Position numbers and translations under genes: made by a program
The notes under the pieces: generated by a model
Database searches by the model: none
What the model saw: only the letters and a program-made list of their open reading frames with translations
Told to the model about the DNA's origin: nothing
Source: Elgaria multicarinata webbii
Taxonomy: Eukaryota; Chordata; Lepidosauria; Squamata; Anguidae
Direction of reading: 5' to 3'
Assembly (NCBI RefSeq): GCF_023053635.1
Contig: NC_086175.1
Span: 126,560,240 to 126,624,239, forward strand
DNA length: 64,000 nucleotides
Shown: positions 12,701 to 24,700 of the stretch, piece after piece
Layout of the letters: each line of letters opens with the position of its first letter
Numbering within the stretch: position 1 is the first letter of the stretch

Positions 12701-15700
12701 ATGGCAACAGGAAAAGGTCACAATTATTCCATTATTTATTTGTTTATTTATTTATCATATTTATACCCTGCTCCTCAGCCAAAAAAAGGCTCTTGGAACG
12801 GCTTACAATCAGTTAGCAAAAAAGACAATCCCTGCCCTCAGGCTTACAGTCTAATAAAGACATGACACACAAGGAAAAGGAGTTCAGGGGGGAATAGGGA
12901 AAAGAGAGAGAGAGAGAGAAATTAAGTAGACCGGCAACAGGGCTGATGGGATTGTCCTGCTCCCGAAGGAGGGGAGTCCAACTGGAGCAGGCCCTGATGT
13001 TTCCTCCGCCTGCTCCTGTCGCCTTGCTCTTTCTTCTTCCCCACAGGGCCAAGATGACAGTTTGCCCTGTGGGGGCGGGGGGTGAGGGGAGATTCCATGA
13101 GTCACATCAGTCACTGGCATCACATCAAAAAAACTATACAGAAAACCTTCAGAAACTGGGCCTACCAAAATACATCCACACCAACATCCAGAAAGCAGTC
13201 ATAATTAATTGCCAGGAAATTCCTGAATCTGTAAAAGACCGCCAAAAAGATTCTACATTTTTTGGATAAACGAATTTTGACGACGATTCAGCTCCTGATG
13301 AAGGACCTAAGGGCCCGAAACATCGAGCTAGTGTACGCGTCATTCTGTCTTATTTGAATTTACATATCATTTTTTATTGAAGAAATCGTTATTAAATATT
13401 TTAAACCTTACTTAGCACCAGGGTACACATCTCCCTTTTTCTTCTAACGTCTTGAAAAACCACCATGAGTGAGAAAGAGACAATAATAACAACAACAACA
13501 ATAACAACAACAACAATAACAATAATAATAATAATAATAACAATAATACTGCACAGATGTCAAAGAGCAGGAGGTTTTATCAAGTGCCTAATGGGTTACT
13601 TTATGTGATTTGGTAGTCTGTATTACAACTAATGTAAGTCTTTGTTGGATTCTCACGTTTGGTGCATGCTTAAGAACTCGCCTAGGAAAAAGTTACATGT
13701 GAGACAGAGAACTTTCTCTCCAGCATCACTGAAGCTTTCCAGACATTCTTTATCTAAATGATAAAACGTAGCTCATTGTTGAGGCATCATACTGAAGCTC
13801 ATACAGTCCATCTCCTATTTAATTGTACATGACCAACATGACTGATTTTTGGTTATAGTATTTGGAAACCTTGTGTTTCAGTAAGAATCATAGAATAGCA
13901 GAGTTGGAAGGGGCCTACAAGGCCATCGAGTCCAACCCCTTGCTCAATGCAGGAACCTTTACTTAACTGTAACCTTTACTTAACTGATTCAAAATTGTTT
14001 AATTAGGCAACACTTAAAAAAAATACAGTTCTCCAGGTGGTAGGCAAACATCTCTCACACACAGGAGGGAATGCCTCTGTGAAGAGAGCTGCTGCTGGGA
14101 CATGTCTGTGCCATCTAAAAATATATTTCCCTCTCTTTAAAACTACTCCCCCATATTCAAATTCATGCAGGTTTAATAAATTGATTAAAATTAATTTGGT
14201 AAACTGAGATTTCTAAAGCTGGGTGTCAGCCGTAGTTTCACAACAACATTTGCCTATGTTTTTGCAGGCCAAGAGTTGCCTTTGGCTAAGACAGAAGAGC
14301 CTCAGACACCAAAGGTTGGCGCTGCAGACCTTGAACAAGGTAAGCCTGCTCTTGTTGAGGTTCAAAGTGCTAAAACTGCTTCCAAACCTGACAAACATAC
14401 TACTGAGATCTTGAAGGCAGCTGATGAGTCCATATCAAAAGTACTAGACTGGTTTAAAAGAAGTTCCGGTACTGATGGCAAAGAAACAGTTTTGTCGATT
14501 CCTCAAGAGAAGGAGCTTGCAGAGGAGATGGGCATGGCCAAGACGAGAGAGTTGCCTATAACTAGAGAAGATAACAGATCAAGTACAGATGTGTTGAGAG
14601 AAGAGCTAACCAGCAAGAACAATGGAAGTCCAAGCAGACGATTCGTAGGAAAGCAAAAGACCTACAGTGAAGGCAGAGCTGAAGAAGTTGCAGGTTCTAT
14701 CAACCACAGGCCAAGCGTTCATTTTGGTGAGAGACTGCATGTCCTGACTGTTGATCAGGGCGTGAACAAGACAGATGAAACTGCTACGAAAGGCGAGGCT
14801 GAAAATACTTCATGCAGAGAACTGAAGGCGGAAGATAAAACAATTAAGCTGGGTCTGAAGAGTGTTGATTCTTCTTTTGGAAAAGTAATGAAAGGGGGAA
14901 AGAGTACATGTGGATATGTTGATGGGGAGAGAGATGTTAAAACTTTCTTGGAAGAAGGAAACCTTGAGTGTCAATCAGAGGAGTCACTTAGAGAACTTAA
15001 AGGAAAGGATTCTGGATTGCTGGATGAGGAAAATATGCAATATGAATTCAATCAGCCATCTCTGATAGGGGACAAAAAAAAAGTCAAGGACATCAGGGCT
15101 TTCTGGGAAGGGGAGAAGATGACCCCAAAGCTTGCAAATAAGAAAGATGTATTAAATGAAAGTACATCAGTTAGTAATATGATACCAACCTATAAAAAGG
15201 AATCCAGCAGAGTAAAACCAATGGGTGGATCTTCAGGATATGTTACAGGTGAATCTGACAATGAACAAGGCAAATCTAATCTGTTTACCTTCAGAAAAGT
15301 TGAATTAAGTGATGATGACTCTGAACCTAAAGATAATGACATTATGTTGTCTTCAGGAAAAACTAGACCAACCCTAATGGCAAAATCCAAAGGGAGCCAT
15401 TTTGTTGACAGATCTGGCAGAATACTTCCAAGTGACCAGAGGAATACTGAATATACAGAACTGCTTCATGTAGATAATATGCACCCAAGACACAATGTAG
15501 CATCACATTCCAAAGAGGATGGTGGGTTACCAGGAATTGCTTTGGGGAAAAAGAAAGCTTCCCCTACTCTGCAACAGGAGCCTCATTTTAAAATCCATTC
15601 TTTAAAGGAAAAAATGGATGAGGAGTCAAAGGCTCAGATGCTCAATCCATCACAGTTTCAAAGCCTGAGAAGTTTTTGGGATGTGGGAACTAAACACAGC

Positions 15701-18700
15701 CAGACTGATGAGTCCAAGGCAGAGCTGGTCATCCCAAGGAGTAGAAATAGTAGTACAGGAAGTTATCGGAAAGAATCAGAGGAGTTAAAAGAACTCCGAG
15801 TAGGAACTAGCCAGGTGGTTCTGGAAAAGGAACAACAAAAACAGATCCTCCAAGAAGAGAGAGTGAAGGAACCAAATGCAAAGAGTTCACCTTTAGATGC
15901 AAGAAGGGTGACTTCAAAGCAAGCAGAACAACCAATTCTCTCTCCATCAGTGAGTACTGTGTCAAAGGGAAGTTTGGAATTTGCCCCAATGGAGGGCAAC
16001 TACTCAGAGGAAAAAACTGTGCTTCCAGTGAAAGAGTATATAGAAAAAACAGTTGTTCCATCAAAAGTACAGCATAGTTTGTTTAACAGTGACTTGCAGA
16101 AACTTTTGATAGAATCAACTCAGGAATCCTCGTTGGTTTACCCTCCAGCTAGTAAGAAAGGGATTGCACAGGTGGAATTAGCACCAGAGGGGCAAATGCC
16201 TTACACTGCCTGGGCTCAACAGCATAGGGTTGTTCCTGCAGACACAGATAGAAAAGCTGAACTTGCATCAAGTGAGGTGGTAGAGACTGTAAACAGAACT
16301 TTGGTCCCACAAAAAGCTGACGCTGATGCTTTTAACACTGGCTTGGAGAAGCTGCTAACGGAAGTCTCAGATGTGAAAACCTCTCCCAGTCATCCTATAG
16401 TGGTGGATATTTCTGAACAAGCAGTTTTTGCAACTCAGAAGAAGCGTTTTTTTAATAAAGTGATGGAGCGCAGCCATCAATCTTCTCCCGGTGATCAAAA
16501 AAAGGCCCTGGTGGAGTCTCAAGAAATGGAAGGAACTCCACAAAAATGTGTCTTTTCCAAAGATCAACCTTTTGAAAGTAAAACAGATGAAGGGGATTTG
16601 CTTAGATTAACAGAAAAATCGAATTTGATGGCCAGGAAACCTCCTAAAAGGGAGGAAGGCCAAATATTTCTAGATGATATTCCTTCTCAGAAAGAAGTCT
16701 TCCAGATTCCATCACCAAAACTGATGCTACCTGATGCTTGTCTTGCAACTCAGAAGAGAGAAAACTCTCCTGGGAAAGAGGTTTCTGAGACAGTGACAGA
16801 AGTTAATGTTACATCAAAAAGGGAATGTAATGATTTGAATGCCAAACTAATCTTTCTTCTGAAAGAATCATCACTGACGAAGGAGAATATTTTGAAAACA
16901 TCAGTTGACAGTATTCCTGGAGAGAGTCAGGTGAATGAAAAGACAGCTCTTGCTTTGCCCCAAATGGCAAATCTTCCAAGGGAAATCAGCAGTGAGACAA
17001 GTGAGAAAAGTGTAGATACAAATGAAGATTATGACGATCTACTGACTACAGTGCAAGGTGAACTAACTGAAGAGGAAGCTGTAGCGCCACCATTTAAAAA
17101 CCAGAAAAATGCAAGTGCTCAAGGGGATGGTGCTTCTCTTGGTGAGCAACCTGTGGATGTAGCAGAAACAGTAGTGAAAACCATTCAACCAAATTCATTT
17201 GAACACGCAGCCTTTAAAGCCAGTTTAATGAAACTACTTAAAGAGGACTCTGTGTTGCTCAAAGACACAAAGATTCCTAAACCGACACAGGCTTCCTTAG
17301 AGCCCAATCAGAGTGAGAGCCCAGTTCATGATAAAGATACACCATATCCTCAAGAAATATTTGAAACTACAGAAAGGGCTACTGCTCCGTCCAATTCCAG
17401 GCAGGCTGAGTTCAAAGCCAGCTTTAAAAAATTGCTCAAGGAAAACTCCGAAATCTTACCATACAGTCAGAAAAATACAGGCCATAGCGATGGGTCAGAA
17501 ATCGAGAGCAAGTCTAATTGGACTGTAGATTTGGTTGGCAAAAAGGAAATGGGCAGTGGTCCGGAAATAAATGAAACTGTAGACAAAACTGTTGCTCCAT
17601 CCAAGTTAAAGCAAAGGGAATTTAATTCTGGTTTCCAGAAACTGCTTGAAGAAGCTGCCCAGACTCCACCTGCTCAATTGAGATGTTTAGATGCCAAGAT
17701 GAAAGAGAACATGCAGGCTAGTCATGGCTTAGAGAGCCTTCCTGAAGAAGCAAATGAAACTGTAATGAAATCTATTGCCCCAGCAAAAGAGGATGCGGTA
17801 TACAAATCCAGCTTGGAAAACCTAATTAGAGAAAGCTCTGATGCTGCTTTGCAACAGCCCAAGAAAAGCAATCAAAATGCCACAGTTGCACCTCCATTAG
17901 AAAAGCGAAGTTTATCTGTAAAAATGCCAGCGTTGGTTGAGAACACGTCAAGTGACTATCGTTCCGAGGTTAAAATACCACTGAAGGGCAAGACTTTCAA
18001 ACAAGATAACCAAACTGTAGAGACAGCAAAGTTTTCTGGTGTCTCTGGAAGGAATATGGTTTTCCAAAAAACTATCCATGTTAACCTGGCATCAACTGAA
18101 GCTCCACATTTGGAAGAAGGGGAAGATTCTCCCACCCTTTCCAGGGCAGATAAGTGTAAGGATGAATTTGAAAGAGAGGGAGAAAGAGAGGCTCCTAGTG
18201 CAGGTCCTTCCCTAGCTGATGTGCGTGAAAAAGTAGATCTAGTACATGGATCCCAAATGTCAAGGATGCCACTTGCAGAAAGCAAAATAAGTAGAGTCAA
18301 GCTTCTGCTTGCCACTCATCATGCTAGTGACAATGATGATGAAGATGATGACGATGAAGAAGATGCCAGGAGTTTTGAATCAGATCTTTTAGATGAAAGC
18401 GGTTCCTTTGTGGGATTCCAAAGAAGTTCAACGCGTGAGCAGTTTTGAATTCCTTAATTGTCCTGAGTGTGTGTACGTGTGTGTGTGTTTATAATAATGA
18501 CTAGAAAACCAGTTGAAGGTTACAAATTTAGTCCCCAAAACCAAATATTTGGGCATCATTTCAATAAGGCAGCGTGTCCCAAACTTCTGATATTTGGGGC
18601 ACAATTCCCCCCCCCCCCTCCCCAGATTGAAATGGGAGCTACGTGTCACTCTATGTATTTTCTCAATACGCTCCCAGAAAAATGGACAAGATTCCTCCTT

Positions 18701-21700
18701 GAAGCTCCACAATAGCTGAGTTAAGATTTGCTTCCTGGCATTCTAACTGCAGTTTGTGGAAATTGCCACCGCAAGATGTTATGATGACCACTATGGACAG
18801 CTTTAAAAGGGGATTAGACAAACTCGCCTTTGGGCTATATGCTACCTCCTGTATCTGAGGCAACATGCCTCTATATACTAGTTGCTGGGGAATATGAATG
18901 TGAGAGTGTTGTTGCACTCATGTCCTGCTTGTGGGCTTCCCATTAGGGCACCTGGTTGGGCACTCTGGGAAGGTAATGTTGGACTTGATAGGCCGTTGTT
19001 CTGATCTAGCAGGGCTCTTATTATGTTCTTATATTGTCCAGTCATTTAGATCTCTGGACCACAGTGATGCTTTAGGAATTTTTCCTAAATTCCTAAAGCA
19101 TCAGTTTCCTAAATTCCTAAAGCATCAGTTTCCTAAATTCCTAAAGACTGTCAGTTGTAGTATGGGGTGTATTAAGGCAGCCTTCCTCAACCTGGGGCGC
19201 TCCAGATGTGTTGGACTATAACTCCCAGAATGCCCCAGCCAGCTGGCTGGGGCATTCTGGGAGATGCAGTCCAACACATCTGGAGCGCCCCAGGTTGAGG
19301 AAGGCTGTATTAGGGGATCTAGGCATACTTCCTTCCTCCCACAAGATGACTTTTTCTGCCTGTATATTAGCAGAGAGAGGGGATCAATACAGCACAGGAA
19401 CCCGTTCACTTCAAGGGGCATAAAGTGGTGATACATCTTATACAATGGCTTAAACTTTCAAGGCACATAGAATCATAGAATCATAGAATAGCAGAGTTGG
19501 AATGGGCCTACAAGGCCATCGAGTCCAACCCCCTGCTCAATGCAGGAATCCACCCTAAAGCATCCCTGACAGATGCTTGTCCAGCTGCCTCTTGTGGCAC
19601 ACAATTTGGGAATCACTCTTGTGCCAAATTGAGAGAGAGAGAGAGAGAGAACCAAAAATCAACTCAAAAGAGACATTATGAGGAAACTGTTTCTCAAGTT
19701 TGAATTAGTAAGTCAGTTTCTCCCCCATGCACTCCTCCCACAAATGGGCCAGACTTACTGAAATGATATCCATTTGCAGGTAAGAATAGATAGCAGCATT
19801 GGAACTTTCTTCTGTAGTAGTTACCACCACCATGATCTTAAACTGCTTATTCAACTGAACGATGACTTGTCTTTCTGCAGCAGGAACTGCTGGAGCAAAT
19901 AGCAAAAAATGAAGCACAGTTATCCCTCATACATGCATAGAATCTCACCCCCCACTTTCCAAATACTGACCACTAGATTTTGTTATGAGTTCAGATTTAA
20001 AGGGAATACATTTAATTTTTTCTGTAGATAATTATCCAGGCTTTCCAACTTCTTAGAAGTGCATGGTTTCCTTTTGTTTGTTGGAGGAATGACCCAATTA
20101 TATTATAAGGGTGGAAGTGTATATTAGAAGAAACACGGGGTTGGCCTCCCAAATAGCAACCCACTGTTGAATTAGCCCTTCCATAAAGTATAGTACACCT
20201 CGTGGTATGTCCTGGTGACATTATGCTTTGTGGTTTTCTCCTTTCCAAGGTTGAGTAAGGAAACGTACATCATAATGACATCAGGATGAGGCATAAGTTG
20301 TATTATGTTTTGGGGATGTTATGGGAGGAGACTTTGATGCAAGACCATCTTCTTTAGGAGCAGTGCCATGTTTCTTGAAACGTTTCAGTGGTGGTATTTC
20401 ACCCCACCTGAATACATTTTTTTTTAAATAGGCTATGCTTGCTTGAGACATATGTCTATGCGTTGTGCAGAGTTCATGTGTTTTGTCTTGAAACAGGTTC
20501 GGAAGAAGATATAAACCCTGTTTTGGAGGCTTTGAAAAGGAGTTCAAATAGGCAAATTCCTTCCAAAAGTCTAGAGGACATACCATCAGCCACATCAAGT
20601 GAGCAAAATGTTTGCCTGACATCTTCCATGTCCTTGAAGGTTTTCCTTAAAACTCTTTTCCCATCTGCCCATCATTTGTCAAGGAATAGTTTAACATTGC
20701 CTTTGGAAGGATTAAACATCCAAAATGATTTTGGTTGCATATTTCGGCTTTGAAGGAACCACATGAAGGCATTTGTGGGGTTTTGGGCTATATGAGTAAT
20801 TTCCAGTGTTGCAGAGGATTCTCTGGTGTGCTCTTGACTCACCTGCTGCTTCCAGCAATACTGTAACAGCTTGCAAGCTCAGGGCCATGCTCCGTGTATT
20901 TATTACCTGCATTTTTTTTCTTTTACCACATCCTTAGTGAATATGATGCTGTGTCAATAGTTCCTTTGTAATGTAATGGCTTAATTGGCCCTTAGTATTG
21001 TTGATTTCAGATGAAGGTAGAAAAATCCAGAGGGGAAGGCTGTGGCCATTGTGAGACCACTTCAGTGGGTCTTGCTATGGCCGTTTCTACACCAGCCTGA
21101 AAATCCAGGTTGGTCACGGATGAGTCCCTGTGCGTTCAAATGACGCACAGGGACTCCTGGTAGGAAGGAGGGATGAGAACGGGTTTCCCCAGGGATAAGT
21201 ACTCCCTGGGAAAACCTGATTCTTCCTGTGGTCTCAGGATCGTCCCAAGACCACGGCATGTGTGGCCGCCTGTCCCAGCTTCTTCCCTCCTCCCCGCGAG
21301 TAGCAGGGAGTAGTAGAGGGAAGGAACCAGGCCAGGAGGAATTGGGGATGGGTGAGTGGTGTTGGGTTGTTTTTTAAAAAACTTACTTTAGTTGGAGTGC
21401 ACGTGCGCTCATCTTCTTTTAAAAAAAAGTTTTAAAAAATGGCGGGCACGACACCCTCCTTCTTCCTGGGATGTAGCGCCTGCATGTGAACTAAAAGGAG
21501 GATCTTACGATCAGGATCTCACAAGATCCTCCACCCTCCCTCCCTCTACACCCATATGGTGTAGAAAGGGCCTAAGTATCAGCAGTTGGAGGTAGACAAT
21601 AGTTCCCCCACCCCTACCTTGAGTGTTGAAGGTGGTTTGGAAGTCAGAACTCTGCTCATGTATGCTTGTCCTACTTCTGCCTCTGGTGAACAAGATTAGG

Positions 21701-24700
21701 CAAGCTTTTGAAATCAAAACCTGTTTGACCAGAGGCTACATCGGGACAAAAGAAAAGTGTGTGTTTATGTGTGTGGGTATCATATGGGAAATGGTCACTC
21801 TCTTGACCCACTTCCAACATTCTCAAACTATTGTCTACCTCTAGCCATTGGTGAGTTGGGTACATCTACTAAATGCAACTTTGCCTTATTGCTTCAATGT
21901 ACTTTTTTGGATTTTAGAAGATTCTTGTTCTGTCCTATCAAATGTCTTACAAGAATGGTTCTTCTGAATGACATCTTTGGCCTTTTAAAACCTGCTGTGG
22001 CTTGCACCTAACATCTTTGATAACCTGCCAGATAGACTGGACTAGACATGGTGGGGTTGCTGCTGGTTCTAAGCCCCACCCCCGAAGTACATTTCCTTAC
22101 ATTAGAATATTTCATAAGAAGGCATCTTCTGTGCCTTTGACCTTGCCTTTGCTCCCAATTTTCTTCTTGCTTTTCTTCCACCCCTAGAGGCTTCTATTGA
22201 GATCCCACAGTGACCATTGAACAGCTGAAATGTCTAACTGTGTCACTATTTCCCCCCTTGCACAGATAAAGGAAAAGTAGACCTTCCAAAGGACGACTTA
22301 ATGCTTAGTGCCGAAGATGGTAACTATTTTATTTGTGGCTGCATGAATGTAACCTTCTGCTTTAGTAGTGCGTGTGAATTCTCAGCAGCGAGAGACTTTT
22401 CTGTCCAACTTCTATGATAATTTATCGCTAGAGTTTTAGATAGCTAAAATATTGCATATTGCATGATTTAGACCTTTGGATAATGTTCATCTGGTTGTTT
22501 TGTATGATGCTATGTATAAAGATTGCCTGTGGACAATGTCGGTTGCAGTCCAGCATGAGTATTTAAAGCCAGCCGATTCCAATAGGACTTAAAGCATGCA
22601 TAAACGTGTGCCAGAAATTGCATTCGCCTTAGCTAAAATAACAAATGATACTACAGTGAACTTTAAAATGGACTCCACCTACGCAACAGCATTCTCAGCT
22701 TTGTGGAATATTTCACCACAATTAATTGTCCAGTATGCCAGCTTTGTTATGGGCTTAGGATAGACGTGCAGTAAATTCTCAGTAGCCATTCTTTCATCAC
22801 TGGCTACTGTGGAATAATGTGCTAGCTAGCTGCTGAGTTACAAGTGAGTAAATGTCTTAGCTGAAATAAGCACAGTTGGGCTGACTGTAATGATGGATCC
22901 CTTATCCAGCTTGCAAACTTAACTTGGGCCATCCACCAAAGATTGAGTTCGGCTCATTCCCCAAAGTCTCTATTCACCACTCCGAAATCTGTCTGGACGA
23001 GGAGCAGTATACAGTTGTTGTAAATAAATAAATAATAAAAGTTCTATCAACCTTAATACTTAATATTAAAACTCGGGGCCATCCCATCAAGCTGATTGGT
23101 GGGAGATTCAGGACAAATAAAAGGAAGGACTTCTTCACACAGCGCATATTAAACTATGGAACTCACTACCACAAGATGTGGTGACGGCCACCAATTTGGA
23201 TGGCTTTAAAAGGGTGTTAGATACATTTCTGGAGAAGAAGGCTATCAATGGCTACTAGTCCTAATGGCTAAGTGCAACCTCCAGTATCAGAGGCAGTAAG
23301 CTGGGGAACATGGGTGGAAGGGTGCGTTTGCACCATGCCCTGCTTTGTTGGTCCCTGGTCGACAGGTAATTGACCACTGTGTGAACAGAATGATGGACTA
23401 GATGATCCAGCATGACACTTCTTATGTTCTTAAATTCGGTCCTGTCGTCTCCTTCTGCTTTCAGTGTTTTCCTTCTGCCTTAGCTCTTGTCAGTCAGTCT
23501 TACTGGTGGTCCTCTGCTGAAATCGATGTAACATAAAAAAAGATTAGAGTTGGTTGGAAGCATAGAATGCAAAGATTCTGAAGTAAGGTGAGGGGGAAGT
23601 ACCTGGAATGTCACATGCAAAAGTATCTGGATTCTCTGCAATCATAGCACACCCACTGTCTGCACTGTTGAGTGTGACTGTGCATTCTTTAATGTTGCAA
23701 CTTTGACCTGACCAGAAAGCAGATCAGCCAAATGAGAATGTGCCAGGAAGCGAGTAATAAGCTCCTTCCTGCCTATAGTGGCTAAAATGTTTTGTGGCTT
23801 CGCACCTGACTAACCGGTGATATAGTTTGTCCATGTTATATTAACTGTATGTACCTCATAAAAAGACTGCTAACTTCGCATTGCTGGCAACTCACGCCTG
23901 TTAAATGCGAGGTTCGATTCCATTTGCCGTTTGTAATCAAAGTCAGGATTTGCTGACTTGCTACAGAATAGGAGCAACCACAGATATGAAGCATTTTAGA
24001 ACCACCGTCTCGGGTTCTTGCAATATTAATGTTGGTGCAAAGCATGACAAAGGCACCAGTGCAAGAAGGAAGGGATGGCAAGATCTCAAAAGAGCTTTTA
24101 TACTTGAGTAGCAAAATTCTTGGTTATTGTGATGGGAGTTGGGAGCAGAAGGAGGCCCTGTGTATCGCCAGGACCTCAGGTGGGTGGGCAAAATCGATGT
24201 CTTTTGCACAGAAGCATATGGACATCCCTTTCAGTGGACATTGGGCTGGTTCATTTGGTGTCAATGGCAAGTTTTGTCTCCCCTACAGATTTGTACTAGT
24301 GCAGTCATTTTGCCCCTTCGCCGGGAAAGAATGGCAGACATTCACTTCTATGAGAAAAAATATCTGGGGAGCCAAGGTTGCGTAGTATACGCTATGTTGA
24401 TCCTGGATGAAGGAGCCTGGATTCAAACTCCTCAACAATGAGGCTTAAAAAAAACACCTGTCAGGGAGCTTAGCATGTGTGGGGGGGAGTTAATATCCCC
24501 CCTTTCCAGACTAGCTGGAGACTTGGAGAAGTGTTGAAAAAGTGGGCGACATTGAGAAGTTTCAGTCCACTACTTAAAACAAGAGGATTACATTGCCAAG
24601 GGGGAGATATTGCCCCCCTCCATCTTTTGGGGCACTTACTCCTTTGCCTTCCCCCTCCCCCATATTTTCAGTGCTTCTGAATTGCGCTCTCAGGTCCTTC

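Noticed and set aside
23836-24441. Cluster of overlapping short frames on both strands in a SYTL2 intron
   Set aside because: No domain, no conserved look and no splice sites in a sensible phase; treated as chance.
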